A DNA stretch of 64,000 nucleotides from Amanita rubescens (GCA_015039365.1 WION01000010.1:620001-684000); one strand, 5' to 3'; positions 32,828 to 44,577 are shown, counted from the first letter of the stretch. Translations and numbers: made by a program. The notes: generated from the letters alone by a model not told the origin.

Positions 32828-34205
32828 TTACAACCAAATGGCATGGCTTCCACCTAGCATTCGTTGCTCCCTCACATCCTTCGAGTCATCTCCCTCTTGG
32901 TCTGGAGACAAAGGATCAGGCCAAGCAGCCACTTCTTTGAAACCCCCGGTGCCCCACCCATCCCATTCCAGGACACGTACACCACCTCCATTGTCAATTA
33001 CCGAATCGTCATCGTCAGTAAGTAATATCCAAACAGCCTCACGCCCAAGTCCAACCTGGGCGGCGGCGAACGGAGCCTGAGCAACCGAATCGACATGACC
33101 TGCCCCAAATAAAACGGGGTCCGTGTCATTAGCCACAACGGCAGATTTGGGCAAAAGATCGATCGCGTGGGCTTTCCCCCCTGACGTGGGTGTTTCGTAC
33201 CTCTCCACGCCTTGCGTATGGAAGAAGCCGTCCTCGTCAAGAGCAAAGACGCTGATCCATCCGCGAGTCTGGGTAATCGAACCGCGGGTTGTGGTGAAAA
33301 GTACGTTGGTCGATGGCGAAACGAGCAGAGTATCGCCACGAAAAGTAGAGGATCTGGTATCACGGAGAGATGGGGGGATGATGGAATGGGATGAGTGATA
33401 TGTTAGGTACGGTGCAGTGGGGGAGATGGCGTATGCGTCGACGTAGTTGGCTATCTGAGATTTAGACGGGAAAGTATGGGGAAGGCAAGGGAAACGTACA
33501 ATGTTCTGTAACGCAGTACAGTACACGCCCGTTTGGATGGATCTTAACATGACGTGGCCCGTCGTGCGCAGAGGAACCGCGTGGAGAAGGGACAGACGAG
33601 CGGTGTGTGAGACGTCCTGTGGCCCCATCGTGTGTGTAAACCTCGATAGAGTCGGTACCGAGAACGGGGACAAAAGCGAGGCTGGAAGCAGGTGAAAATT
33701 CGATGCCGTGCGATCCGTAACGCTAGGAATAATGCCCGATTGGAGTTGGGGAAAAGTACCAAGGAGATAGACATACCAGTGCTGCACGTGTTTTGTCAGC
33801 ACTGCGCAGCTGGTCTTCTGGAACGAATAGGAACTCCTGAATCTTATTTCTGAAAGCGCCGGTTGCGGGGTCGATAAGGTGCACCTCACCCGACGGGCCT
33901 CCGGTGGAGTAAACATGGGTGTAGGGAGATGGTATTGTGACGTAGGAGGAGGTGGCGGTGATGGGGACCGAGTTGACGGGTGATATGGAAGAGGCATTGC
34001 GATCTATGGCCCAAGAGTGGAGAGCAGGCGGATGTGCCCAGGTAGTCGTGTAGATTGTGCGCGTGTTGTGGCTGGCAGCGATATATTGGTGAGGGCCATG
34101 AGCGGGGACATGTTGAACGAGCCTGAGTGATTGATGTGCCGGGGAGAAGGCAAGCAGGAAGAGCGACAGCGAACGGAAGGAGCCAGCAAGCAAAAGACAA
34201 GCCAT
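32828..34205 (-). CDS. Carboxy-cis,cis-muconate cyclase (fungal beta-propeller type)
   Basis: Cytosolic seven-bladed beta-propeller of the fungal 3-carboxymuconate lactonising enzyme family, which closes 3-carboxy-cis,cis-muconate to a muconolactone in the beta-ketoadipate route. Exons (minus strand) 34205-33777, 33722-33500 and 33450-32828 give an intact 424 residues. Signature blocks: LLLAGSFRSLSLFLLAFSP (first propeller strand, easily mistaken for a signal peptide), VPAHGPHQYIAASHNTRTIY, HDGPRHVKIHPNGRVLYCVT, joined across intron 2 to EHSNYVDAY, and LFTTTRGSITQTRGWISVFA. The neighbouring intradiol dioxygenase locus starts divergently just upstream, and the decarboxylase/lactonase fusion lies 8 kb away, which fits an aromatic-catabolism role. 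The exact substrate is inferred. Confidence 0.88.
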
Positions 34206-34208
34206 GCT

Positions 34209-35397
34209 TGACCCTAACCCCAAATCAGGGCTTGGGTGTGCCACACCAACACCACGAAGAATCAAGGTCATTCCAAGCGGTAAATATCGAGATGGAAGTG
34301 ATGCTAGTAAGCCTTCATATATATTCGCACCGATAGACACAATTTACACATTTAATTTCAGTTACTGGATATTTCGTGATCACATGCCACAAACCGCTCC
34401 CCAAACGTGCTCGTCGACATCTGGCAGGCCAACGCCACAGGCCACTATGCTGGGCATCCGGGACCGGAAGCCGGGCACGAAGATTGCCCGCCTATAGCTG
34501 ATGATTTTCCTAAACCTTATCCCCGCAGTCGGCCTGAAGAGTACGAGGCACATGGCCAACAGATGAACATGGCCTGGCGCAGTTCATCAGTGCGCAGCTG
34601 TTTTTGACAGTCGTTTAAGTAGAAAAGTGACGCGCTCTTAGCGATATTCCCTACGCATGTTGATTAATTGAAAATTCTCCTTTGAGGATGATATTACGGA
34701 GATCTCCAGGGTGAGTTCCGAATATGCCGCGGGAATGGTTGGGGGTCTAAAACGGGCATTCAATTAATTAAATGGTTGAAGGTCCCTGTAGAGCCTCACG
34801 TTAGGAACAATATAATGCTGTGCATCACTTTCTACCTGAAAAGGAGGCTTCCGTGCAAAGTAATACCTTAAATGATGAAACAGAAATCAGGGCTCATGTC
34901 GGTAGCAATACAAGCACGACGTTGTATGATGTGTCCTTTCTTGGTTTGGACGCTCAAGGACTTGAAAAGAACAGAGATATACTAAAGAAGTTGCGTCAGG
35001 CGATAAGGGATGGAGAAAGAAGCGTAAGATGAATGTTAAAACGTCAAGCAGAAAGGATCTAAAAGGAAGTAACGCAACATCAGAAGAAACACTAGTATGT
35101 AAAACGAGCGTGGACGAACTGTCAACGGAAAAAGTAATTGGAGGGTCAGATGGGAATGGAAAAGTAAGGGAAATTGAAAGAAGAAAAAATGAATTGGAAG
35201 ATACGGGTGAGAACGAAGGCGAAAGAGAATTGAATGTATTTAGATCCATACATTTAAACGGTTTCTGTTTCGGCGCTCCAGCGACGACCACTTGTTGGGT
35301 TACGGTGGTGGGCAAATCAATGATCGGGGCGCCTTGCAATAATTGACCGGATTTTAGGGCATCAACTCGAGTGCGGTGCCTGATAACGAGATGTCCG
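34209..35397 (+). pseudogene. Truncated tandem copy of the intradiol dioxygenase locus
   Basis: A diverged duplicate of 35611-37015. The 5' flank (ACCCTAACC...CAGGGCTTGG at 34209) matches 35611; the exon at about 34365-34600 encodes NVLVDIWQANATGHYAGHP (one base shift relative to its own upstream part); 34676-34740 matches the exon-4 end (FFEDDITEEIS) plus donor; and 35352-35397 matches the last exon (GINSSAV). The signal peptide, the TEGPYYH iron-ligand exon and the PGYYTGRATHIH exon are missing. About 500 nt of unrelated sequence (34830-35340) sits inside the copy. Non-functional as a dioxygenase. Confidence 0.8.
34830..35340. other. Unexplained insert within the duplicated dioxygenase copy
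   Basis: A purine-rich plus strand with overlapping open frames on both strands (plus: two runs, 34820-35032 and 35029-35346, charged; minus: 34887-35606, hydrophobic). No similarity recognised, and no terminal repeats or target-site duplication could be made out by eye. Confidence 0.35.
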
Positions 35398-35711
35398 AAA
35401 TGTAAGCAACGATGGACAGCAGTTGGACTCGAGGATGGTGACCAATTGTCATTTGGCCAGATCCAATAATCACCCAAGGTCAGGGTGGTGCTTCTGTGAT
35501 CCGTGATTGGAAACGTACTAGACCGCACGTGTATGGTTGGCAGAGATATGGAGCAAACCTGACACTTGAAGAGAAGGGAGTTCCGGGGAAAAGAAGCACG
35601 AGACATGCTAACCCTAACCTTGGATCGGGGCTTGGTACAATAGCGGAAAAACTATCCTCCGCTTATCCTACAAATACCGTAGTCGCAGGTTTCGCTGTTT
35701 ATACCTCTCTG

Positions 35712-37015
35712 ATGCGTCCACTTGCCGTGCTAGCAACACTATGTGTTCTTGGGTTCGCCCACAGGACACCACGCACAGCGGAAGAAATCGAGGTTCAGAG
35801 AAGACTTCAATCTGCAGCATACTACGTTTGTGTTTCATCACGAGTGAGATCCGCCCACTAATAATTAGAATCAGTGCGCCCCTGCTATCGCTCAATTCAC
35901 AGCCAGCAGGAAGAGAGAGTTTGCGCAAAAGGTGATGACTGGCCGTCCTGAGCTGCCGGGCTACGACAAGCTCTTCAATGTATATGAAGACTCGGATGCA
36001 ACACAAGACACGCTCCTGAGTTGCAACGCGATTCCAAGGGAGGCGCGGGTGCAAAACAATTCCTGTGTGCTGACACCCGTCGTCACCGAGGGACCATACT
36101 ACCACAAGGAAGGCCATCCGATACGGCAGAACATAGCCGAATATCAAGATGGATTAATGCTAGTAAGTCGTTATATATATGCGCACTGATGGACACAATA
36201 TGTCTTACTCATCACTTCTCTATCTAAATTTAGCTACTGGACATCGGAGTCATTGATGTGAACACATGCAGACCGCTTCCCAATGTGCTCGTGGATATTT
36301 GGCAGGCTAACGCAACGGGGCACTACGCTGGACATCCAGTTCCAAAACAGGGGCTTGAAAACGAACTGCCTCTAACGGAAGGGAAACGCCGGGGTTTACG
36401 TAGCGCGTATCCTCGTACCAAACCTGAAGAGACGTTCTTGCGAGGAGCCTGGCCAACAAACGAACACGGCGTTTCGCAGTTCGTCTGTGCGTAGATAATT
36501 CTATTTGGCTTACCGTGGGAAAACTGACGCACTTGTTAGCAATTTTCCCAGGCTATTATACAGGCCGTGCGACCCACATTCACACAAAGGTTTTTACTGA
36601 ATGGGAAACCTTACCGGAAGGCACGTTCAGGTCGGACAAGCTGGCACACGTTGGTCAGTTCTTCTTTGAGGACGACATAACAGAGGAAATCTCCAAGGTG
36701 AGTTTCAATTCTCTGCGGGGATGGTTGTGTTGACAAGGCGCAGATGTATCCCTACGTTACGAACCCGATCAAGGACAAGTTTGGCCGCACGCGAAACTGG
36801 GAGGACTCTCTGAATATCTTCCAGGACAGTCATTCGCCAGAGGGCAGGTACAATCCAATATTCAAGCTTGAACTTTTGGGTGGTTTGGTCCGACAGGGTT
36901 TGATTGGGTATATTACGATGGTGGGTGAATCCAAATTGGCAGGCGTTGCAGTAATTGACCAATTCCTAGGGCATTAACTCAAGTGCGGTGTTTGATAACG
37001 AATGGACGATGTAGT
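35712..37015 (+). CDS. Secreted intradiol ring-cleavage dioxygenase-like protein
   Basis: A non-heme Fe(III) dioxygenase related to catechol/protocatechuate dioxygenases that opens catecholic rings between the hydroxyls. Exons 35712-35825, 35875-36162, 36234-36486, 36540-36697, 36744-36920 and 36971-37015 give 344 residues. A signal peptide (MRPLAVLATLCVLGFAH) marks the extracellular fungal subgroup. Iron-ligand regions are visible: Tyr in TEGPYYH, Tyr in PGYYTGR and His-x-His in RATHIHTKVF; VLVDIWQANATGHYAGH is the conserved core. The last small exon (GINSSAV) is supported by its conservation in the truncated copy upstream. A muconate cyclase gene lies nearby. Substrate unknown; some secreted members act on lignin-derived catechols. 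Confidence 0.9.
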
Positions 37016-37136
37016 TTTTGTTGTATGTACAGTAATTGTAAACGACGACCAATGTTAATGATTGGTCCACAAAATCACGTGCTTATTTACATAAATTTGG
37101 ATCCCGAGCCGGAAACCGCCTTCTCATCCTCTTCCG

Positions 37137-40009
37137 ATGCTCAATATCTCAAACAGAACCGCTGCGTCTGCAGCGCGTGCTGCCCACCGCGTCGTCCCTT
37201 CCAAGGGCATGGCGACAGTCTCCTCAAGAATTGGAGACAAGAATGTCTCCATGTCCTTGCTTGAACCCGACTCTTACATAAATTACCAGCGGATCGAAGA
37301 CAACCTTGCTATTGTCCGTGAGAGGTGCGCGCTTCAAGTGATCGGCCCAGACGCTTTCTCACAGGGAGATATACAGGTTGAAGCGACCGCTAACGCTCTC
37401 CGAAAAGATTGTATACGGTCACCTTGAGGACCCACACGGCCAGGATATCGAGCGCGGAGTCAGCTATCTGAAGCTTCGCCCGGACGTTCGTGTCTTGCAT
37501 TTCCTCCCTTTACCTCTTGGTCTCATCATAAACACAGCGTGTAGCTTGCCAGGATGCCACGGCTCAGGTTAGTTCCTGCTACGTCACAGTACTCGGAGCT
37601 AACGTCATACGCAGATGGCCATTCTCCAATTCATGTCTGCGGGCATGGATACCGCTGCGGTTCCTACCACCGTTCACTGCGACCATCTTATCGAGGCCCA
37701 AATTGGAGGTGTCAAGGATCTGAAGCGTGCAGAGGACATCAACAAGGAGGTTTACGACTTTTTGGCGACGGCTACTGCCAAATACGGTCTCGGATTCTGG
37801 AGACCAGGTTCTGGTATCATTCACCAGATCATTCTTGAAAACTATGCCTTCCCTGGTGGTCTCATGATCGGTACCGATTCGCATACTCCCAATGCTGGTG
37901 GTCTTGGCATGGTCGCTTGTGGTGTGGGTGGTGCGGATGCCGTGGACGTTATGGCTGATCTCCCCTGGGAGCTTAAGTGCCCCAAGGTTATCGGTGTCAA
38001 CTTGACTGGTAAACTCAATGGTTGGACAGCACCCAAAGGCGAGTAGTAAAATTTTTCAAGAGGCCGCCTATTCATACTTCTCTAGATGTCATCTTGAAGG
38101 TCGCTGGCATTTTAACTGTCAAGGGTGGAACTGGTGCTATCGTCGAATACACGGGCCCTGGTGTTGAATCGTTATCTTGCACCGGTATGGCTACCATCTG
38201 CAACATGGGTGCAGAAATTGGTGCTACCACCTCTGTCTTCCCCTTCAATCACCGTATGACCTCCTATCTCAATGCAACTAAACGTCCAGAGATTGCCGGT
38301 TACGCTAAGAGCTTTGCGCACAACCTCACTCCTGACCAGGGTGCGGAATACGACCGGTACATCGAAATTGTGAGGAGCAAATAAATATTTCGTTGTCTCT
38401 TGACCTAACGCGCTATTAGAATCTCTCTGAGCTCGAGCCTCATATTAACGGACCATTCACCCCGGATCTTGCAACGCCCATTTCCAAGTTTGCTGCTGCT
38501 GTTAAGGAAAACGGCTGGCCCGATGAACTCAAAGTCGGTCTCATAGGTTCTTGCACCAATTCATCGTACGAGGACTTGTCTCGTTCGGCTTCCATCGTCG
38601 AGCAGGCTGCTGAGCACGGTGCTGAACTGAAGAGCAAGTTCACGATCACACCCGGCTCTGAGCAAGTTCGCGCAACGATTGAACGCGACGGTTTTATTTC
38701 TACGTTTGAAAATGCTGGTGGTGTCGTTCTGGCCAACGCCTGTGGCCCCTGTATCGGTCAATGGGATAGAAAAGATGTCAAGAAGGGCGAGCCTAACTCG
38801 AGTATGTCTATTTTCGCCTCTTATTCGCTAACTAACATGTTTAGTCATCACGTCCTACAACCGCAATTTCACTGGTCGTAACGATGCCAACCCTGCAACT
38901 CATGCCTTTGTTGCATCTCCCGATATTGTCACCGCTATGGCGTATGGCGGTCGTCTTACCTTCAACCCGTTGACGGACACTCTTCCTGGTGCTGATGGCA
39001 AGCCATTCAAGTTCAATGTACCAACTGGTGATGAACTTCCCTCCCGCGGATACGACCCTGGCCAGAACACCTACCAATCTCCTCCCACCGACCGCGCTTC
39101 CGTTAACGTTGCTGTCAGCCCCAGCTCAGATCGTCTGCAACTCTTGAAGCCATTCGACCCTTGGAATGGTAAGACACCAAAGGATCTTCCTATCCTGATC
39201 AAGGCCAAGGGCAAGTGCAGTGAGTGCTCCCCCTCCGAGGTATCGTTTGGTTCTTGATGGTTTGCAGCAACGGATCACATCTCTGCTGGTGGACCCTGGT
39301 TGAAGTATCGTGGACACCTTGAAAACATTTCTAGTAAGTCATGACTAGCTATAGGCAGTCTACGTGAACTGTCTGACTGGAATATTGCAGAGAATTTGCT
39401 CATTGGTGCCATCAATGCCGAAAATGGACAAGCCAACAAGATCAAGAACCAACTCACTAGCGAATACGGCTCTGTTCCCGAAGTTGCTGGATACTACCGT
39501 GACCACGGCCTTAAGTGGGTTGTCATCGGTGACCATAACTATGGTGAAGGTTCATCTCGTGAGCACGCTGCTCTCGAGCCCCGATTCATGGGCGGTCTTG
39601 CAATCATCACCCGCTCCTTTGCCCGTATTCACGAGACCAACTTGAAAAAGCAAGGCATGCTCGCCCTTACTTTCGTCAACGCAGAAGACTACGATAAGGC
39701 CAGACCTGATGACCGCGTTGACATTGTCGGCTTGGAGAGCTTTGCACCCGGCAAGAACCTCACTCTGGTCCTCAAGCACAGTGATGGTTCTCAAGAGGTG
39801 AGCGCCGGTTGAACCATTGTGGTCAACATAATATTAAGGTTTCTTGCGCAGCAAATTCCTCTTGCCCATTCGTTCAACGAAGGCCAAATCGAATGGTTCA
39901 AGGCTGGTTCTGCTCTCAACCTGGTACGTTGGCTTTTGTTAACCCATCCACACTTGTTCACACTTGGGCTTCTTAGATGGCTGCAAGGGCAAAGGCTAAA
40001 AAGGCATAA
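37137..40009 (+). CDS. ACO1: Aconitate hydratase, mitochondrial
   Basis: A 4Fe-4S enzyme that isomerises citrate to isocitrate in the TCA cycle. Exons: 37137-37324, 37377-37485, 37538-37567, 37615-38038, 38086-38369, 38420-38801, 38845-39219, 39268-39333, 39391-39797, 39852-39923 and 39977-40009; total 789 residues, the family size. The N-terminus ([20 protein letters not shown]) is a mitochondrial presequence. Cluster cysteines are in [10 protein letters not shown] and [35 protein letters not shown] and [15 protein letters not shown] complete the active site. Exon 3 is only 30 nt. Intron 4 (38039-38085) starts with GC rather than GT (AAAG|GCGAGT), and this is the only junction that gives [11 protein letters not shown]. 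The gene looks functional. Confidence 0.96.
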
Positions 40010-40232
40010 GCATAGATAAGAAAAGATATGCGTCGCATGCCATTCTCGCTGATCCACTTTATATGCTTTGTTGTATAATACCTTCCTCAAAATTCGAAGA
40101 ATGTTATGATGTGATGTACTATTACATGACTTCTCGTGTATTGAAACAAAAGGCTCAACCCGATAGTTGTGACGTGATTCGCGTGACAGATTGATCCGTG
40201 ATAAGGATCACTTTGCCACTTGCCACCCGAGA

Positions 40233-41751
40233 ATGGGCCTCTTGATGTCGAAGACTGGGTCTGGGCAAGCACTTGAACCCTCGTCGAGTATAGTCAACAG
40301 TGCGCCCGGTCACGATGAAGTAGAAGCTCCAGGGGGGTATACCCCTCTCAAGTCTGGACCCGAACCAACTTACAGGTTCCGGCGACGATATCGACCTTCT
40401 AGTCTCGATTCCGTCGAAAACCTCGATTTTTATGCACCTGGAGGATTGCACCCAGTGTCGATTGGTGATGTTTTTGCAAACGGTCGCTACAAAGTCTTGC
40501 ACAAGTTAGGATTCGGAGGCTCATCTACTATCTGGCTTGCCCGCGACTCTGTATCTGGGATTCTGGTTGCGCTGAAGGTTCTTGCTGCATATATATCCAC
40601 TAAGCCAAAGGACGAGATTGAAGAGCTTGTCATTTCCCAAAAGCTGGACGCCTTGATCGCTTCCACTCACAATGCTGTCAGACACAATATCCAAACGATT
40701 AAGGATTCTTTCATCGTGGAAGGACCTAATGGAACGCACTTGTGCCTTGTCTCTGAACTTGCTGGACCGAGTGTACGTGCCATGTCGTCTTCTGGTGGAG
40801 GGAGAGTCGAAGGGAGTACGCGGCTCCGGGGTGATCTGGCTAGGCAGGTGGCAAAGCAAACCGCCACGGTGATGGAGCTTATGCATTCTGCAGGGCTTGT
40901 ACACGGAGGTTCGTTAACTCTGTTTCATAACAATGCTTTGTTCAAATTCCTCAGATCTAACGTCGTCAAACATCCTTTTTCGGGTCTCTGACGAGGTCTA
41001 CAAATGGTCAGACCACGAAATCTACTCAAAGTTTGGCGAGCCTGAGACAGCCAAGATTGTAACCATTAACCAGTCACCACCCGAACCGCACGCTCCGCGA
41101 GAAGTTGTCCTACCCATTGACACCACTCATCTCTCTTTCCCAGTGCTTCTCTTGGAAGAAAGCATCGTTGTGATCGACTTCGGCCAGTCCTTCGACACAA
41201 CACAACCCCCAACCGAATACGCACCAGCTACAGTAATATACTGTTACCCCCCCGAAACCCTCTTCGATAACAAATTCTCTTTTGCTTCCGACATTTGGGA
41301 GTTGGCATGCACAATTTTTGAGATTCGTGCGGGACACTCGCTCATCAACTCCTTTTTCGCAGATAGAGCCACGATTGTGCGGGATGCCGTTGAACTGTTT
41401 GGCAAGCTACCAGATCCTTGGTGGAACGCCTTCAAGGACCGCCATCTGTGGTTTGACGAAAACGGCCAGCCAAAGTCCCCAGATCTCGGGAGTTCCATCC
41501 GAGAGAAGGTGTTGGAAATCGGCGAGCGGGATGATCTACCGACAGGCGAGGAAGGGCCCATGATTGAGCCTGTTTGGACGCTGCTGGAGGCTGAGGAAGT
41601 GGATCTCCTCAGTGACCTATTGGAGAAGATGCTCAAGTACAATCCCGAGGAAAGGATTACCATACAAGAGGTGATACGTCATCCATGGTTTGAGTACACT
41701 TCCCGACAGTATGTAAGTAGCCCGTCGGACTCGGCCGCATCATCGGATTGA
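40233..41751 (+). CDS. SRPK-type serine/threonine protein kinase
   Basis: Exons 40233-40908 and 40955-41751 give 490 residues. ATG 40233 is the first in-frame ATG. SRPK features: the lead-in GGLHPVSIGDVFANGRYKVL, glycine loop LGFGGSSTIWLA, ATP lysine in LVALKVLA, catalytic loop GLVHGDLTSSNILF (the intron splits GD), DFG in VVIDFGQSF, and the YCYPPETLFDNKFSFASDIW segment. These kinases phosphorylate SR-type splicing factors; basidiomycetes carry many divergent copies of uncertain target, and this single-lobe, short-spacer form is one of them. All catalytic residues seen are present. Confidence 0.92.
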
Positions 41752-42302
41752 AGATAATTACACGAGAGACTTGTTATTTAATAACATTTAATCTATCTAA
41801 TGCAATATTAAAATCTCCTAAGTTTTGGTGCTTGTTTCATTTCATTTTTCGTTTTATTACAGATTTCCCACACTCTTTTCCCGCGCCTCGTCCAAGATAT
41901 GCAGGTTCCACCCATCCAACTGCGATCGTATCTGTTTTGTGAGTCCCTCTTCTATCACATATTTATCATGGTCATAGGCATACAAACTGCGCTCGGCAGT
42001 GAATACTGGCCTCGTTGGACAGAAGAAATTTATCTGTTGTCACGGTGTGCACATTCTCATTGTAATATGTCCAGTGGTCGAAGCTGATGAAAAAGGAAAA
42101 GAGGTAAGCTGTTCATTTCTCGCGAACTTGTCAATTATGTATTTAATAGACTGCGTTAATATTAATGTAATCAGCTGTGATGTCTATTACACGTAATTTC
42201 AGAGTTTGAATTTTACCCCAGTGTCATCAGGAATACTACCCACAGCATCGACTCCGGAATCGTCAAGACAAGTACTAGTGCAGGTATCCTTCCCCGGTGT
42301 TT
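41752..42302. other. Convergent intergenic region
   Basis: About 550 AT-rich nt between the kinase stop and the 3' end of the APH gene on the other strand. No supported gene. Confidence 0.5.
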
Positions 42303-43684
42303 CTAGGCTTCCCGGTCAAGGATGTCCCACTTCGTGGAATACACTAATTTGATCAGCTGGACGTCATATGGGAGTGCTCCGGCGAGTTGATTAATTAGGA
42401 TTTTAAAATGAAACATCTCCTCTGCCACCTTTTCGACCACATCATCAGTATCGTCGGGGCCTGGCCAACACACCTCGAAACCTTTATCCGCAAACGGGAG
42501 TGCGTGAGAACCACCAAAGTCCCAATCGAGGATCGCAAGTATACGGCGGGGAGAAGAATGACTAAATGTTCACTTATATGGTGGGATCAACTTTGAATAG
42601 AAAGCGGAACATACCTCACTATGACGTTCCGCCCATGCAGATCGCCGTGCCGCAACACGAACGGGTACTCGCAGTTGTATGGATGAGCTATGAAATCGTC
42701 CCTCTTGCTCTTTACGCGCTCGAATGCATCCTCGGGCGTCAAGTTGGAAAGCTGATCACTCATCTCCGCTCTGAATTCTGTTTCATGAGCCGAGAGCGTG
42801 TCCTTGTGCAGCATTTGATCCATGTAGTGGAAAACACGGTCGAAGACAGACTGGACGTATTCTTGTACAGAGTCGTACCTGTGTGAAATGTGAGCATGCA
42901 TTGCTGATGAATGAAGTTAGCCGTCGAAAAACTCACGGTCCGATGTTGTAAAGACCAAGACTATCGACAACCCCCTATACGGTATTCAGCTTCTGCGGAA
43001 TCACATAGTCCAGGTGAGGCTTACCCTACCACCAGTAACATCCACACCATCAACAAGAGGTGCGGAACCGTCTGGGCTGATTCCACCGATCACACTAAAG
43101 GCCGTTCTTGTTCTCATCGTATGCATTATCTCTGCGACTTGGCTGGCCATATCATATTTTTCTTCCTCTGGGAGTTCCATCCACACTTCGCTCAAAGTAT
43201 CTCCGTCGACATATTCCATGGCTATAAATTCGGATCCAAGGGTGCAGCTATAAGCGTAGATGGCCGGAGTGGGTATGTTGAGATCGGGGTGCCGCTGACA
43301 GTATAGCATACAGCCGACAGAAGTGGAGGTTTGTGATCGAGAGATGTCATTTGGATTGATTGGAAAGCGCAGGATAAAGGGAAGAGGCCGATCAGGTTCA
43401 CCTGTGTCGAGGTTGAGAATGTGTACATAGTTGTATCCGCCTTCGATAACATCAGTTCCTTGAACTCTAGAGACGAGCTTCGAGGACAGGATTTCGGCAG
43501 GAGTTGATAGAGAAGCGAAAAAACTCCTAGCTGATTTTGGGATGTTCGCTGGTAAAAGGGGGTTGGATGGGGGAGACGTAAGATGAACGTCTTCATCCAA
43601 TGACAATTCTTTGATCTGGAGGATGTCCTTCTTTGCATGGTTGACATGTTCGATGACTGTGTAATGAGCGGATGAGTTCGCCAT
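42303..43684 (-). CDS. Aminoglycoside-phosphotransferase-like (APH family) protein
   Basis: Exons (minus strand) 43684-43025, 42974-42937, 42878-42615 and 42561-42303 give 406 residues with consistent phases. It shows the APH/choline-kinase fold: YVHILNLDTG and LPFILRFP in the N-lobe, FIAMEYVDGDTLSEVW as the hinge, GLYNIGPYDSVQEYV, the catalytic HGDLHGRNVIV and the metal-binding LDWDFGGSHALPFADKGFEV. Fungal members usually phosphorylate unknown small molecules; antibiotic resistance is not implied. The start ATG 43684 lies in a region whose 5' end is duplicated just upstream (another ATG at 43808). Confidence 0.88.
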
Positions 43685-43815
43685 GAGCAACAGGAATGGT
43701 AAATGGGATGATAGGGGAGACGCGATCATCCAATGACAATTCTTTGATCTGGAGGATGTCGTCCTTTGCATGGTTCATGACTGTGTAATGAGCAGTTGAG
43801 TTCGCCATGAGCAAT
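43596..43815. repeat. Imperfect tandem duplication of the APH gene 5' end
   Basis: Two copies of about 90 nt, 43596-43690 and 43728-43815, about 130 nt apart. Each encodes, on the minus strand, MANS(S/T)AHYTV then NHAK(K/D)DILQIKELSLD. The upstream copy lacks the VIEHV segment and is not in frame with the rest of the gene. Confidence 0.85.
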
Positions 43816-43884
43816 ACATAGACACGCTCAAGGTCCATGATGTAGCGCCTGACCCTTGCCAATAATGCCGCAGGCACAAATGAG

Positions 43885-44190
43885 GGGGGCGTATTTTCTG
43901 ACAGAGAAGGGAAGGAAAAGAAACTGTTCCATAGCGTTGATTCGTTGGGGTGAATGAATGAGGGGGAATGGAAGAATGGGCAGCCGGCGGTACAAGAGTC
44001 GAATTTATTACGGGAAGGTCAGTTACATTTTTTTAAATAGGAAGTTGTATTGGTAGTATGTAAAGATGACACTGGCATGTAGGTAATCGAGAGCGAGAAA
44101 AAGACAACGCTATGTTCGAATCGGAGATATGCCTGTGGTGCCTCGTACTGATGTGACACTTTTTGAATGCAGTTCTTGAAGATAAGCATA
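43885..44190. other. APH gene upstream region, nothing recognised
   Basis: About 300 nt that should contain the APH promoter. No gene or repeat recognised. Confidence 0.4.
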
Positions 44191-44199
44191 ATTTGGGGG

Positions 44200-44420
44200 A
44201 GCAGGTTGCGTAGTGGCCTAGCGTTTGGTCACGCCTGTCTCGGTCTGCTGAGCCGGGCGGACGAGGTCATGAGTTCGATTCCCATCGGTGACACCGCGCT
44301 TGACGGGGAGGTTTCGGGTAGGATCCTGATTCTCTCGTATGCGATGAGGGGTGGGGTACAGGCTGATCACCTGTGCTTTTTCTCCCAAACCCTCATGATA
44401 CTCTTTCTTTCCATACCATT
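44200..44420 (+). mobile_element. Candidate tRNA-derived SINE
   Basis: A Pol III box A-like TGGCCTAGCGTTTGG lies at about 44214 and a box B-like GAGTTCGATTCCC at about 44270, spaced as in a tRNA, but no full cloverleaf closes. It is followed by about 130 nt of unrelated tail with pyrimidine-rich sequence (CTTTTTCTCCC, TACTCTTTCTTTCC). This layout, tRNA-like head plus body plus pyrimidine-rich end, is that of a SINE. Only one copy is visible in this window, so the repeat nature is inferred. Confidence 0.5.
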
Positions 44421-44577
44421 ACATTCCATCAAATCATTATTTTTCCGGCCCATGGGCGCATAACTTATTAATTACTATACATACCGTGAATACACTACAT
44501 ATACAAAGAAAGTACTATACTTTCCATTGATATTTGTTTGTCCTCGGAATTAACCAGCACTCTGCAAGCATGTCACA

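Noticed and set aside
34140..34205. Signal peptide at the start of the muconate cyclase
   Set aside because: The hydrophobic stretch LLLAGSFRSLSLFLLAFSP is the family's first propeller strand, and the enzyme is normally intracellular.
34887..35606. Minus-strand ORF of 239 codons as a gene
   Set aside because: It spans the junction of insert and duplicated flank, overlaps the copied last exon, and has no domain or coding-like composition.
44200..44290. A functional tRNA gene
   Set aside because: Acceptor and anticodon stems do not close properly; only the internal promoter boxes are convincing.
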